The position numbers were made by a program, and so were the translations under genes. Under the pieces are notes generated by a model, which saw only the letters and a program-made list of their open reading frames with translations, had not been told where the DNA came from and did not search any database. Shown one piece after another: positions 53,111 through 61,993 of a stretch of DNA of 64,000 bases. The stretch spans positions 62,001-126,000 of the forward strand of contig BOKF01000021.1 of NCBI GenBank assembly GCA_016860845.1. Direction: 5' to 3'. Position 1 is the stretch's first letter; each line of letters starts with the position of its first letter. The stretch comes from Chloroflexota bacterium (GTDB lineage Bacteria > Chloroflexota > Anaerolineae > 4572-78 > J111).

Positions 53111-56029
53111 TGACTGTCCACTCACCGCAGCCGGCTGTGGGACCAACTCCATCGGCTGTTCATTCTGCCGCCGCCAGCGCCAGATAGCGCCCAGGCCGAC
53201 CAGGGCCAGTAGGGCCAGGACGTAATTGGCTCCTTCCCAGAAGGACTGCTGGCTCTCGGTCAGCGGGTTGAGCACGCGGGCCGACGTGCCGCGCGAACGA
53301 ATGCCGAGCAAGTCCAGATCCTCCACCGACCAGTCTACCGTATTTTGCATGAATTGGAGCGTATTCAGGTAGCGGTCGCGGGTCAGATTGGAAGAAAGTT
53401 GAAAGACGACGTCGTTGAGAAACTCGGCGCTGCCGATGACCACCAGCCGGGCCGTATCCGGCGAATTCTCAATCGTGCCGATGGTGTTGACTTCGGCGGT
53501 AGGGGCAGGCTGCGGCTCGGTCCCGGCCGGCTGGCCGGCTTCCGGCGTTGGCGCGGCCGTCAGCGGCGAAGGCTTACCCTTGAAGTAACTTTCAAAAACG
53601 CCCTGAACGGAGACGGCCAGGGGATAGGATTTCTGCTCACCTTCCACCGGAAAGCCCAGCTCCGGGTAACTATTCATGTCGGGCTGGATATTGGTATCGG
53701 TCCGCAGCCAGGAGCCGGCGCTGGATTTGAGCAGCGTCGTTACCGTCCGACCCGTGTTTTTTTGCTCGTCAACCACCACCGGCGAGGCCCAGTTGAGGGT
53801 GACGGCGGGCAGGTTGGCCAGGATCGGGCTTTGGCGGTCCATCCCGTCAGGCCGGACATCCACAAAGAAGGGGTAGTTCATGGCCTGAATCTCCTGCACT
53901 TGCAGGCCACCCAGGTCGCGGTTGACCTGCACCGGGAAGGGTTCGTTTTGCGGGTCCATCACCAGCGACTGCTGGACGTCAATCCCATAGCCGGCCAGCA
54001 TGTCGCGCAGCCCGTTCTCGATGGGCTGGATGCCCAGGCTGCCGCTGAATTGATCGGGCGCAATGGCGTAGTTGCCGGCCGAGACCACCACCGAACCGCC
54101 CCGCATCAGATATTGGTCAATGGCGTACCGTTCCTTATCGCTCATATTCTGCGGGGCGATGACCGCCAGCACGCCCACATCGGTCGGGACCTGGCCGTTG
54201 GACAGGTCAACCGGGCGCACCGTGTAATCCTGGCCCAGTTGCTGGGCAATGGTTTGATACTGCTTGAACGAGGGCATCTGCTGCCCAAAGGCGTTGGGCT
54301 GGGGGATGTCCGGCGGCGTCCACAGCCCGACCACCTTGAGGAAGCCGGACGAACCACGCTTGAGGGCCGATTCAATGCTGGTGCGGACATCGGCCTCGGT
54401 CAGGTCGCCAGCCGGGGAGAGCAGTTGGGCTTTGTCGCCAATTTGCATGATCATGTGCAGATAGTAAGTCTGGTCGGAGAAGAGCGTGGCGGCGATGGGC
54501 CGCAGGCCATACTGGTCCACCATAGTCTGGCGGGTCACCTGGCTGTTAGGATCATCCAGGTTGACGGTTTCAAAAATGAATTTCCCGTTAGACTTGGCCT
54601 GGATTTCCTCGGCCACCTTCTGGATGGTCTCAGGCGCGGGCTGGAGCCACTCCGGCAGGGTGCTGGGGGTGACATAAAGGCTCAACTTGACCGGCTCTTG
54701 CATCGCCGCCAGCACGGCGTCAACGCTCTGGAAGCCATAGACCACCTTTTTTACGGCACGGGTCAGGTCATATTCCGGGTTGCGCAGACGCACTTCCACC
54801 TGGCCGTCGGGCGAGGGCTGGACTTCAATCAAGTCACGGAAGTTCAACACTTCGTTCTGGTCGCCGTAGCGCACCAGGATGTCGAAATAGGCGTTCACCA
54901 CCGACGCGCCGTAACGATCCGCCGCCTGTAAAGGCGTTGGCTGGATGCCATAGGTCTGGTTGGCTTCGGCTTCTTTTTCCGGGTCTTGTAAGGGGTCCAC
55001 AATTTCCACAACGACGTTGCCGTTGGAAGCAACCTGATACTCTTGCAGCAGGTCACGGATGCGCGGCGCCAGCGGCGCCAGCAGCGGGTGGGTCTTTTCG
55101 CTAAAGTAGCCGCGAATGAGCAGCGGTTCCTGCACATTTTGCAGCAAATCGCGGGTGGTCTGGGAGAGGCTGTACTCGCGCTGCGCGGTCAGGTCGAGAC
55201 GGGCGCCGCTGAGCGGGTAGAGCCAGATGTTCAGGGCCACCAGGTTCAGGGCAATCAGCCCGGCGGTGAGCAGCAGGCCCTCGCGGTGAGCGCGCGTCTG
55301 CTCGCCAGTGCTCCAGCGCTTGCTGTCGAGCGAGACCACGTTGAGGGTCAGGAACAGGGCCGTCAGCGACAGGTAATAAATCAAATCGCGCAGGTCAATC
55401 ACTCCCCGCTCGATGCTTTCAAAGCGGCTGCCGGAGCCGATGGCCCGCAGGATCTCGGCAATACTGTCGCCGAAAAAGCGGGTGACGCCGAGCGAACCGA
55501 CCACGTAAAACAGCCCGCCGACCAGGGCGGTCAAAATCAAGGCGACAATCTGGTTGTCGGTGCGGGAAGAGATGAACAGGCCGATGGCGACATAGGCCGC
55601 CGCCATCAGAATGGCCGCCAGGTAGCCGCCCAGCACCGGCCCCCAATCCAGGTTGCCCAGCAGGGCGACGGTAATCGGGATAAACAGGGTCAGGGCCAGG
55701 GCGACGATGACCAGAAGCATCACCGCCAGGAATTTACCCAGCACCAGTTGCACGGGGTGGGCGGGCAGGGTCAGCAGCATTTCCAGGGTGCCGGTTTGCT
55801 GTTCCTCGCTCCACTGGCGCATGGTCAGCGCGGCCACTAAAAAAATGAGCAAAATGGGCATCCAGCTAAACATAGGCCGGACGTCGGCTACACCCCGGGC
55901 GAAAAAGGCGTCCACCCAGAAAAAGGTAAAGAGGGTCGCCGCCAAAAATACGCCCACAAAAATCAGCGCCATCGGCGAGCCGAAGTAGCTGTTGAGTTCT
56001 TTGCGAGTGATTGCAAGGATTTGTTTCAT
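53093..56029 (-). CDS. ABC-2 permease fused to a GldG-like extracytoplasmic domain
   Basis: A 978-residue fusion. The ATG at 56029 (RBS AGGAGGA) is chosen over a longer frame running into repeat DNA. The N-terminal part (about 1-250) is an ABC-2/GldF permease with six TM helices (LNSYFGSPMALIFVGVFLAA, RQWSEEQQTGTLEMLLTLP). From about 270 a GldG-like region follows (YSLSQTTRDLLQNVQEPLLI, APRIRDLLQEYQ, then GGSVVVSAGNYAIAP), ending in one TM helix near 940 and a basic tail. In Bacteroidetes gldF and gldG are separate. With the ATPase upstream and DUF4340 downstream it makes an exporter of unknown cargo. Confidence 0.9.
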   Translation of the reverse strand: MKQILAITRKELNSYFGSPMALIFVGVFLAATLFTFFWVDAFFARGVADVRPMFSWMPILLIFLVAALTMRQWSEEQQTGTLEMLLTLPAHPVQLVLGKFLAVMLLVIVALALTLFIPITVALLGNLDWGPVLGGYLAAILMAAAYVAIGLFISSRTDNQIVALILTALVGGLFYVVGSLGVTRFFGDSIAEILRAIGSGSRFESIERGVIDLRDLIYYLSLTALFLTLNVVSLDSKRWSTGEQTRAHREGLLLTAGLIALNLVALNIWLYPLSGARLDLTAQREYSLSQTTRDLLQNVQEPLLIRGYFSEKTHPLLAPLAPRIRDLLQEYQVASNGNVVVEIVDPLQDPEKEAEANQTYGIQPTPLQAADRYGASVVNAYFDILVRYGDQNEVLNFRDLIEVQPSPDGQVEVRLRNPEYDLTRAVKKVVYGFQSVDAVLAAMQEPVKLSLYVTPSTLPEWLQPAPETIQKVAEEIQAKSNGKFIFETVNLDDPNSQVTRQTMVDQYGLRPIAATLFSDQTYYLHMIMQIGDKAQLLSPAGDLTEADVRTSIESALKRGSSGFLKVVGLWTPPDIPQPNAFGQQMPSFKQYQTIAQQLGQDYTVRPVDLSNGQVPTDVGVLAVIAPQNMSDKERYAIDQYLMRGGSVVVSAGNYAIAPDQFSGSLGIQPIENGLRDMLAGYGIDVQQSLVMDPQNEPFPVQVNRDLGGLQVQEIQAMNYPFFVDVRPDGMDRQSPILANLPAVTLNWASPVVVDEQKNTGRTVTTLLKSSAGSWLRTDTNIQPDMNSYPELGFPVEGEQKSYPLAVSVQGVFESYFKGKPSPLTAAPTPEAGQPAGTEPQPAPTAEVNTIGTIENSPDTARLVVIGSAEFLNDVVFQLSSNLTRDRYLNTLQFMQNTVDWSVEDLDLLGIRSRGTSARVLNPLTESQQSFWEGANYVLALLALVGLGAIWRWRRQNEQPMELVPQPAAVSGQSVVSSQ

Positions 56030-56049
56030 TGAGAGTCCTCCTAAATTCG

Positions 56050-56098
56050 ATGATGCGTGATGCGTGAGGGATAAATATTCACGCATCACGCATCAGGT
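56050..56098. repeat. Inverted word repeat of the GATGCGTGATGCGTGA family
   Basis: GATGATGCGTGATGCGTGA pairs with TCACGCATCACGCATC, between the ATPase and permease genes. Confidence 0.8.
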
Positions 56099-56099
56099 T

Positions 56100-57020
56100 T
56101 CATCCCGCCGTCGCCAATTCATTAAACACCGTCTCCAGCGTGCGCACATCGCGGCGGAGTTCGCGCAGGGGCCAGTTCTCCTGGCGGGCCAGCTCGTAAA
56201 TGGCCGGGCAGAGATCGGCTTGATCCTGGCCCATGATGCGATAGGCCGGGAAGCCATCGGGGGTACGCATCGTTTCAATCTGGCGAACGCCGTTGAGCGC
56301 CTTGAGCGAGCGGTCGAGGCCATGCGTTTCTTGTTGCAGCACCAGCACCGCATTGGCCGTCGCGGCCAGGTCGGCCAGGCGGGCGTCAGCCTTGACCTGC
56401 CCGTTCATGATGATAATCACCCGGTCGCAGACAGCTTCGACTTCCGGCAAAATGTGGGAAGAGAAGAGGATGGTGCTGTGGCGGGCCAGGCGGCGGATCA
56501 GGTTGCGGATTTCGATGATTTGGGTCGGGTCCAGCCCGACGGTTGGCTCGTCGAGAATAAGCAGCTTGGGTTTGTGTAGAATGGCTTGAGCCAGGCCGAC
56601 CCGCTGGCGGAACCCTTTACTCAATTGGCCGATGGGCCGGGTCAAATGCTCGGTCAGGCCGGTCGCGTAGATGGCTTCGGAGAGGCGGGCGGGCTGCTCT
56701 TCACGGGGGATCTCGCGCAGGTCGGCCATCATTCTGAGATAAGTTTGCACCGACAGCTCCGGGTAAAGGGGGGCATTTTCGGGCAGGTAGCCCAGGCGGG
56801 CCTGCACCTCGCGGGTGTGGGCCAGCACATCCAGGCCATCTACCTTGACCTCGCCGCTGTCGGGCTGCAGGTAGCCGGTGATTATTTTAATAGCCGTAGA
56901 TTTGCCCGCGCCATTGGGGCCGAGCAGGCCGACCACTTCGCCGGCGGCCACATTGAAGGTGACGCCGCGCAGGGCCTCGATGGGGCCATAGGATTTGGTC
57001 ACATCGGTGATCTCGATCAT
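56100..57020 (-). CDS. ABC transporter ATPase (GldA-like)
   Basis: A 306-residue ATP-binding subunit: Walker A GPNGAGKST (34-42), Q-loop region YLPENAPLYPELSV, signature LSKGFRQRVGLAQA (about 133-146), Walker B LLILDEPTVGLDP (about 153-165) and the H-loop in LFSSHILPEVE. The C-terminal 85 residues are the usual regulatory extension of the multidrug/GldA group. It is the first gene of the three-gene exporter operon and has its own 11-bp repeat promoter. Confidence 0.93.
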   Translation of the reverse strand: MIEITDVTKSYGPIEALRGVTFNVAAGEVVGLLGPNGAGKSTAIKIITGYLQPDSGEVKVDGLDVLAHTREVQARLGYLPENAPLYPELSVQTYLRMMADLREIPREEQPARLSEAIYATGLTEHLTRPIGQLSKGFRQRVGLAQAILHKPKLLILDEPTVGLDPTQIIEIRNLIRRLARHSTILFSSHILPEVEAVCDRVIIIMNGQVKADARLADLAATANAVLVLQQETHGLDRSLKALNGVRQIETMRTPDGFPAYRIMGQDQADLCPAIYELARQENWPLRELRRDVRTLETVFNELATAG

Positions 57021-57154
57021 CTATTTCCTCCTCAACATAAAGACCCCGCTCGTGAGAACGGGCGGGGTAGTTGCGATTGCTCTCAATAATTCAGACTGTT
57101 TAAGATATTCTATATTGAACTGGGCTTGGAGGCAACAAAAGTTTGCCGGACATG

Positions 57155-57221
57155 AGTATAGCATAAAGATGCGGAAACAACCTTAAATGAAGTTTAAAGT
57201 TAGTTTAAGAAAAGCTTAAAA
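57155..57221 (-). promoter_or_regulatory. 11-bp-period array (TTAAA x4) and -10 of the Gld-type ABC operon
   Basis: TTAAA/TTAAG words start at 57183, 57194, 57205 and 57216 on the plus strand, exactly 11 bp apart. On the minus strand they read TTTAA-type boxes ending just upstream of where a -35 would lie. TATACT (57160-57155) is the -10 candidate. Confidence 0.6.
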
Positions 57222-57228
57222 GCAGTGA

Positions 57229-57278
57229 CAAAAAAACAACAGCCGCCGGAGGTTTAAGATTCCGATGGCTGTTGTTTT
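57229..57278 (-). terminator. Rho-independent terminator of the hsp20 cluster
   Basis: On the minus strand AAAACAACAGCC ... GGCTGTTGTTTT is followed by further Ts, 16 bases after the last hsp20 stop. Confidence 0.85.
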
Positions 57279-57293
57279 GGTTTATGAGCCTAA

Positions 57294-57738
57294 CTAACTG
57301 GCTTTAATTGTGATTTTCTTGGCGCTCTCTTTGAGGTGAACTTTGGGTAAGGTGATTTGCAGGACCCCATTCTTGAAGGTGGCATCGCAGTGGTCGGTAT
57401 CAACTTCTGTTGGGAGGGGGATGGAGCGATGGAAGGAGCCGTAAGAGCGCTCCATGCGATAGTAATTGTCGCCCTTGTCTTCCCTCTCGGCTTTTTTCTC
57501 CCCGCTAATGGTCAGGACATCGTTGCTGAGCGAAACGTCAATATCCTTCTCTTCCAGGCCGGGTAGCTCGGCGGTAATTCTCACTTCCTTCTCGTTCTCG
57601 GTGACATCTACCCGTGGGCTAAAATCGCCGAAGCTTTCCATAAAGCCGCTCCTAAAGGGGGTCAGCCCAGACCCGCTCCCGCCGGGCGAGTATATTCTTA
57701 TCATTCTTCTTCCACGGAACCATATCTTTAAGAGCCAT
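57294..57738 (-). CDS. Hsp20 small heat-shock protein, N-terminal frameshift
   Basis: An intact alpha-crystallin domain: SPRVDVTENEKEVRITAELP, GLEEKDIDVSLSNDVLTISG, GVLQITLPK near the end. The normal start is the ATG at 57738 with a perfect AAGGAGG, which reads MALKDMVPWKKNDKNILARR as expected for this Hsp20 subgroup. That frame ends at 57652, while the crystallin domain continues in another frame from SGLTPFRSGFMESFGDF. A shift between about 57700 and 57655 therefore breaks the gene, or translation restarts at ATG 57704. Compared with relatives an internal LRREMxRLF segment also seems missing. Either a real lesion, a decaying copy or an assembly error. Confidence 0.8.
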
Positions 57739-57757
57739 AGTAACCTCCTTGTCAATC

Positions 57758-57822
57758 CAGACCGCTGACGGCTGACCACCGACCGTTGCCAGAAAACTCA
57801 GCGGTCGGCGGTCGGCGGTCGC
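57758..57822. repeat. Inverted word repeat of the CGGTCGGCGGTCGG family
   Basis: ACCGCTGACGGCTGACCACC pairs loosely with AGCGGTCGGCGGTCGGCGGT, between two hsp20 genes. Confidence 0.7.
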
Positions 57823-57824
57823 AT

Positions 57825-58241
57825 TTAGGCCGCTTTCACCGAAATCTTCTTCGCCTGGGCCGGGCCGACTTTAGGCAGGTGCAGGCGCAGCACGCCATTC
57901 TTGACGGTCGCCTGGATGTTTTCCTGGTCCACTTCGTTCGAGAGGGTGAAACGGCGGAAGTAGTCGCCCACTTCATACTCGGCGTAGGCCAGGCTGTAGT
58001 TATCCGGCTGATCCTGCTCCACAAAACCGTTGATGCTTAAGACACCTTTTTCGAGGGTAATGTCAATGGAGTTCTCGTCTACGCCGGGCATATCGGCCAC
58101 GACCACCACGGCATCCTTGGTTTCGAAGATGTCCGCGCGGGGCACATAAGCCTTGCGCGCGCGTGTCCGCTCCGCGCCGTTGGTGGTAATCTCTTGCTTC
58201 TCAACCTCTTGGGTCTGTAATTCTTTATTCTCGCTTGCCAT
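57825..58241 (-). CDS. Hsp20 small heat-shock protein (second copy)
   Basis: A 138-residue small heat-shock protein. The crystallin domain is about 38-138: PRADIFETKDAVVVVADMPG, DITLEKGVLSINGFVEQDQP, then GVLRLHLPKVGPAQAKKISV. The N-terminal arm is short and polar (ENKELQTQEVEKQEITTNGA), unlike the aromatic arms of its neighbours. RBS CGGAGG. Holds unfolding clients for ClpB/DnaK and GroEL. Confidence 0.93.
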   Translation of the reverse strand: MASENKELQTQEVEKQEITTNGAERTRARKAYVPRADIFETKDAVVVVADMPGVDENSIDITLEKGVLSINGFVEQDQPDNYSLAYAEYEVGDYFRRFTLSNEVDQENIQATVKNGVLRLHLPKVGPAQAKKISVKAA

Positions 58242-58264
58242 AATAACCTCCGATTTACGATTTA

Positions 58265-58350
58265 GGATTTACGATTGGTGTATTGCGTGTTGCGTAAAGA
58301 AAACAAAAGACCTCTTACACTTTACGCCTCACGTTTCACGCTTCACGCTT
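58265..58350. repeat. Inverted word repeat of the CGTAAAG / CTTTACG family
   Basis: GTGTTGCGTAAAG pairs with CTTTACGCCTCACG, with further CACGCTTCACGC words, between two hsp20 genes. Confidence 0.65.
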
Positions 58351-58804
58351 ACGCCGTTTTGATCGAAATTTTCTTGGGCTTGTCGGCTTCGGCGCGGGGC
58401 AGGGAGATGTGCAGGATGCCCTTGTCGAACATCGCCTCAACCTTGTCAGCTTCAACCAGGAAGGGGAGCTGGAAGGTGCGGGTGAACTTGCCGTAGCCGC
58501 GCTCGCGGCGGTGGTACTTCTCACCCTCTTGCAGCTCTTCCGGCTGGCGGACGCCGGTCAGGGTCAGGGTCTCGCCCACTACGGAAATGTCAATATCTTC
58601 AGGGTTGACGCCGGGCAGTTCGGCGGTAAGGACGGCGCCATCCTGGCTCGTCCAGACATTCATCGCCGGGTAGCTGGGCGCAGTCTGGAAGCGGGGACGG
58701 CTACCGTAAAAAGAGTTAAAGAGGCCTTCCATCTCACGCTGCATGCGCTCGATTTCTTGCCAGGGGTTAGCAAAACTTTGTCGGCTAAATGGTTGTCTTA
58801 ACAT
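58349..58804 (-). CDS. Hsp20 small heat-shock protein (first copy)
   Basis: A 151-residue small heat-shock protein. An aromatic N-terminal arm (PWQEIERMQREMEGLFNSFY) precedes the crystallin domain (about 45-151): AMNVWTSQDGAVLTAELPGV, DISVVGETLTLTGVR and GILHISLPRAEADKPKKISI. The IxI-type C-terminal contact is ISI. RBS AAAGGAGAGG. It is first after the array-type promoter at 58924-58978, so the three hsp20 genes are likely transcribed from there. Confidence 0.94.
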   Translation of the reverse strand: MLRQPFSRQSFANPWQEIERMQREMEGLFNSFYGSRPRFQTAPSYPAMNVWTSQDGAVLTAELPGVNPEDIDISVVGETLTLTGVRQPEELQEGEKYHRRERGYGKFTRTFQLPFLVEADKVEAMFDKGILHISLPRAEADKPKKISIKTA

Positions 58805-58855
58805 GATACCTCTCCTTTGTTCTACTTAAATTATTTTTGGTTCATCTTCCTCTTC

Positions 58856-58888
58856 CTCTCGTTCCCACACTTTGCGTGGGAACGAGAG
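58856..58888. repeat. Perfect 13-bp hairpin in the hsp20 leader
   Basis: CTCTCGTTCCCAC and GTGGGAACGAGAG with a 7-base loop, lying between promoter and start codon of the first hsp20 gene. It could act on the leader RNA, though the same wording is a common intergenic repeat. Confidence 0.75.
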
Positions 58889-58923
58889 AACCGGAGAAAC
58901 TATTTAAGTTCATTACATGCCCT

Positions 58924-58978
58924 ATGGTAGACAGCGATTGTTAGAAGTACGATAGAGGAATGTTAGAGGTGTATTAGA
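58924..58978 (-). promoter_or_regulatory. Heat-shock promoter array of the hsp20 genes (TTAGA x4, 11-bp period)
   Basis: On the plus strand TTAGA-type words start at 58941, 58952 (ATAGA), 58963 and 58974. The minus-strand -10 candidate is TACCAT (58929-58924), nine bases after the last box. All box positions and the -10 offset match those at groES. Confidence 0.7.
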
Positions 58979-59016
58979 ATTATCGTCTAAAATTAAAGGA
59001 GTTATGCGGTGGGTGG

Positions 59017-59095
59017 AAAAGCCCTCCCTAAATCCCTCCCAAAGGGAGGGACTTAAGCTGATTCTCCCCCCACTGGGGGGAGTTAGAGGGGGGCA
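59017..59095. repeat. Two adjoining GC-rich hairpins (AGCCCTCCCT... and CTCCCCCCACTGGGGGGAG)
   Basis: CCCTCCCAAAGGGAGGG and CTCCCCCCACTGGGGGGAG are near-perfect palindromes of simple wording, typical of the intergenic repeats here. Confidence 0.7.
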
Positions 59096-59125
59096 AACCT
59101 TCAACTGCGTCAGTCCTGTAAAATT

Positions 59126-59158
59126 AAAAACCCCAGAGGCTTTAGTTACCCCTGGGGT
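59126..59158 (-). terminator. Rho-independent terminator after the 59164 gene
   Basis: On the minus strand ACCCCAG ... CTGGGGT is followed by TTTTAATTT, six bases after the stop. Confidence 0.8.
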
Positions 59159-59163
59159 CTTGG

Positions 59164-59781
59164 TTAATCTTTCAACAGCAGTTCCAGGTAGTTATTTACC
59201 AACCACGTGCTGGCCTCGAAAAAGGCATAAGTGCGGCGGAGAGGGTCGTAGGCCAAAGCTCTGGCCGGCATGGCCTCGGTTTGATAAATAACCCGCTCGA
59301 TCTCCTCAATCCGAGCCAGTAATTCACCGGGCAAACCCGGCGCAGTGACGTCGGCGTAGGTGGGCCGTTTCTGAGGAAAGGTAACGGCCTGGGCCGGCAG
59401 ATGGGGCAGTGCCCCCAGGGCCACCAGGGCGTGATTGAAGTAGAGCAGTTGGGGCTGGGGTGTTTCGATTTCATCCGCCGGGCTGAAAGCCAGGTTCAAA
59501 GTGTGCAGCCAGTCCCAATCCAGCAGAACATGCTGGACCAGCACGCTTAGCTCCTCGGTGCTCATGAGCAAAGACGTGCGCTGGCTGAGGATAAAGCCCT
59601 CGCGCACGTCTTCCAGATGGTGTAACGTCTCCGCAAGCTGGCCGGGACGGTAGCTGAGCTGCCGCCCGGCCTGTCGCTGCTCTTGAATCACTGTCGCCAG
59701 CGTTTGCCGGGTGGTTTTGACAACGCGGGCCAGGCCGCGCAGCGCTTCACGCGCGCCCGCTAAATCTTCCAACCCCGACAT
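59164..59781 (-). CDS. Helical protein of unknown function downstream of groEL
   Basis: A 205-residue soluble protein, mostly helix: LEDLAGAREALRGLARVVKT, LAETLHHLEDVREGFILSQR, VLVQHVLLDWDWLHTLNLAF, then ELLARIEEIERVIYQTEAMP. No catalytic motif or known family recognised. It follows groEL on the same strand with a word-repeat spacer in between, so it may be heat-inducible by read-through. No clear ribosome binding site; the repeat abuts the start. Confidence 0.6.
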   Translation of the reverse strand: MSGLEDLAGAREALRGLARVVKTTRQTLATVIQEQRQAGRQLSYRPGQLAETLHHLEDVREGFILSQRTSLLMSTEELSVLVQHVLLDWDWLHTLNLAFSPADEIETPQPQLLYFNHALVALGALPHLPAQAVTFPQKRPTYADVTAPGLPGELLARIEEIERVIYQTEAMPARALAYDPLRRTYAFFEASTWLVNNYLELLLKD

Positions 59782-59789
59782 GGCATAAA

Positions 59790-59884
59790 TAGGTAGTAGG
59801 TAGTAAGGAGTAGGGAGTAGGGGCGAAGATCGAAGAGAGTAGATAAATCAATCCAACCCCCAACCTCTAATCCCTATCCCCTAT
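59790..59884. repeat. Inverted word repeat of the GTAGTAAGGAGTAGGG family
   Basis: GTAGTAAGGAGTAGGGAGTA is followed about 50 bases later by loosely complementary CCCCAACCTCTAATCCCTAT words. Its right end overlaps the groEL stop region. Relative of 7411-7494. Confidence 0.6.
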
Positions 59885-61515
59885 CAATACTCAGGCGGCA
59901 TCGCCGGTGCGGCCGGCTGCTTCTCTTCCGGGGCATCGGTGATGAGCGCCTCGGTGGTCAGGATCATGGCCGCGATAGAGGCGGCGTTGGCCAGCGCCCC
60001 GCGCGTGACCTTGGCCGGGTCAATGATGCCGGCTTTGACCATATCCACGTACTGGTCGCTCATAATATCGTAGCCGATCCTGTTGTTCTTCTCGCTCACC
60101 TGGCGGCGCTTGACTTCTTGCTGCACTACCGAGCCATCCAGGCCGGCGTTGCGCATAATGCCCCGCATTGGCTCTTCCAGGGCGCGGCGCACAATGGCGA
60201 TGCCGGTGCGCTCGTCGGCCACCTCGCTGCTGACGTTGTCCAGCGAAGACAGGGCGTTGATCAGGGCCACGCCGCCGCCGGGCACAATGCCTTCCTCAAC
60301 CGCCGCGCGGGTGGCGCTCAGGGCATCCTCAACCCGGTGCTTCTTCTCTTTCAACTCGGTCTCGGTGGCCGCGCCGACGCGGATAACGGCCACCCCACCG
60401 GCCAGCTTGGCCAGCCGCTCTTGCAGCTTCTCGCGGTCGTAATCGGAGGTGGTGTTGTCAATCTCAACCTTGATCTGGTTGATGCGGCCCTTGATGTCCT
60501 CATCCTTGCCGTGCCCACCGACGATGGTCGTATCGTCCTTGGTCGAGACAACCTTATCGCATTTGCCCAGGTCGGCCAGAGTGGTGCTTTCCAGTTTGCG
60601 GCCCATCTCCTCGCTGATGACCGTGCCGCCGGTCAAAATGGCGATGTCGCCCAGCATAGCCTTGCGCCGGTCGCCGAAGCCGGGGGCCTTGACCGCCAGC
60701 ACGTTGAAGGTCCCGCGCAGTTTGTTCAAGACCAGCGTGGCCAGGGCTTCGCCGTCCACGTCCTCGGCAATGATCAGCAGGTTGCGCTTGCCCGTCTGGA
60801 CCAGCTTCTCCAGCACCGGGATCAAATCGGCGGCGGCGGAGATTTTCTTGTCGTGGATGAGCACAAACGGCTCTTCCAAGACCGCCTGCATCGAGTCCTG
60901 ATTGGTGATGAAGTAGGGGGAGATATAGCCCCGGTCAAACTGCATGCCTTCAACGTACTCGGTTTCAAAGGCCAGGCCCTTGCTCTCCTCGACGGTGATG
61001 ACGCCGTCTTTGCCGACTTTGTCCATCACTTCCGCGATCAGCTCGCCAATCTCGCGGTTTTGGGCCGAAATCGAGGCCACGCTGGCAATCTCTTCCTTGT
61101 TGTCAATGGTAATCGCCATATCGCGGATGGCCTGGGTCACAGCGCCGGTCGCTTTTTCAATGCCGCGCTTGAGCAGCATGGGGTTGGCTCCGGCGGCCAC
61201 GTTCCGCAAACCTTCGTTGACCATGGTATGGGCCAGCACGGTGGCGGTGGTCGTGCCGTCGCCGGCGATATCGTTGGTTTTGGTGGCGGCTTCCTTGAGC
61301 AGTTGCGCGCCCATGTTAGCGTAGGGGTCTTTCAGTTCAATCTCTTTGGCCACGGTCACGCCGTCGTGGGTGACGGTCGGCGCGCCCCACTTTTTATCCA
61401 GGGCCACGTTGCGGCCCTTGGGGCCGAGGGTGGTAGCCACAGCCTGGGCCAGGGTGTCAATGCCGGTCTTTAACTGCCGGCGCGCTTCATCTTCAAAAAC
61501 AAGTTGTTTTGGCAT
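59884..61515 (-). CDS. groL: 60-kDa chaperonin GroEL
   Basis: The double-ring folding chaperonin subunit, 543 residues, usual length. Signatures: [31 protein letters not shown] (ATP site), [18 protein letters not shown] and the catalytic Asp in [20 protein letters not shown]. The C-terminal tail reads [11 protein letters not shown] and lacks the GGM repeats of E. coli GroEL. RBS AAGGAG. Downstream of groES with a 122-base spacer holding word repeats. Confidence 0.98.
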   Translation of the reverse strand: MPKQLVFEDEARRQLKTGIDTLAQAVATTLGPKGRNVALDKKWGAPTVTHDGVTVAKEIELKDPYANMGAQLLKEAATKTNDIAGDGTTTATVLAHTMVNEGLRNVAAGANPMLLKRGIEKATGAVTQAIRDMAITIDNKEEIASVASISAQNREIGELIAEVMDKVGKDGVITVEESKGLAFETEYVEGMQFDRGYISPYFITNQDSMQAVLEEPFVLIHDKKISAAADLIPVLEKLVQTGKRNLLIIAEDVDGEALATLVLNKLRGTFNVLAVKAPGFGDRRKAMLGDIAILTGGTVISEEMGRKLESTTLADLGKCDKVVSTKDDTTIVGGHGKDEDIKGRINQIKVEIDNTTSDYDREKLQERLAKLAGGVAVIRVGAATETELKEKKHRVEDALSATRAAVEEGIVPGGGVALINALSSLDNVSSEVADERTGIAIVRRALEEPMRGIMRNAGLDGSVVQQEVKRRQVSEKNNRIGYDIMSDQYVDMVKAGIIDPAKVTRGALANAASIAAMILTTEALITDAPEEKQPAAPAMPPEY

Positions 61516-61538
61516 AGGTGTTTACTCCTTATAAAAAT

Positions 61539-61604
61539 AGTAGACGGTAGACGGTAGATAGTAGACGGGGGTATTACCCTGCGACTTTGCTACCCTGCTA
61601 CCTG
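61539..61604. repeat. Word repeat GTAGACGGTAGACGG between groES and groEL
   Basis: AGTAGACGGTAGACGGTAGA words are followed by GCTACCCTGCTACC words. They fill the gap inside the groESL operon without visible effect on the groEL ribosome binding site. Confidence 0.6.
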
Positions 61605-61637
61605 TTCATTATTTTGTAGATACTTAAACAGTCTCTC

Positions 61638-61934
61638 TCAATCAATAACCGCCAGCAGGTCGCTTTCGCGCATGATCAGATACCTGGAGCCGTTGTGCTT
61701 GATCTCGGTGCCGGCGTACTTGGCAAAGAGGACCTTATCGCCCACTTTGACATCCAGCGGGGCGCGCTGGCCCTCTTCATTGCGGTTGCCCGGCCCCACC
61801 GCCAGGATTCTGCCCTCCATCGGCTTCTCTTTGGCCGTCTCAGGCAGGACAATACCGGATGCGGTCATCTCTTCTCGCTCAATCGGCTCGACCCACACCC
61901 GGTCGCCCAGCGGGCGCAGTTTTAGATCTGACAT
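61638..61934 (-). CDS. groS: 10-kDa co-chaperonin GroES
   Basis: The heptameric lid of GroEL, 98 residues. [35 protein letters not shown] (mobile loop region), GRILAVGPG and [16 protein letters not shown] are canonical. RBS GAGGAGG. First gene of the groESL operon; two 11-bp repeat arrays lie upstream. Confidence 0.98.
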   Translation of the reverse strand: MSDLKLRPLGDRVWVEPIEREEMTASGIVLPETAKEKPMEGRILAVGPGNRNEEGQRAPLDVKVGDKVLFAKYAGTEIKHNGSRYLIMRESDLLAVID

Positions 61935-61993
61935 ACTTGAACCTCCTCGTTTGGTAAATTAGATAAGATTTGGAATGGCTGCTTTCACGGGAA

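Larger units (their letters stand above)
58805..59163. other. hsp20 control region and repeat-rich spacer
   Basis: No gene in 359 bases. From left to right: a GTTCCCAC hairpin in the hsp20 leader, the hsp20 promoter array, an A/T-rich stretch, two GC-rich hairpin repeats (59017-59095) and the terminator of the 59164 gene. Confidence 0.7.

Noticed and set aside
53345..54931. 528-residue open frame on the plus strand opposite the ABC permease gene
   Set aside because: An antisense shadow of a GC-rich gene: no ribosome binding site, repetitive Gly/Arg/His composition, and the minus strand encodes a clear GldG-like protein.
60118..61473. 451-residue open frame opposite groEL
   Set aside because: Shadow of the highly biased codon use of groEL; the product has no recognisable domain and is rich in Gly, His and Val.
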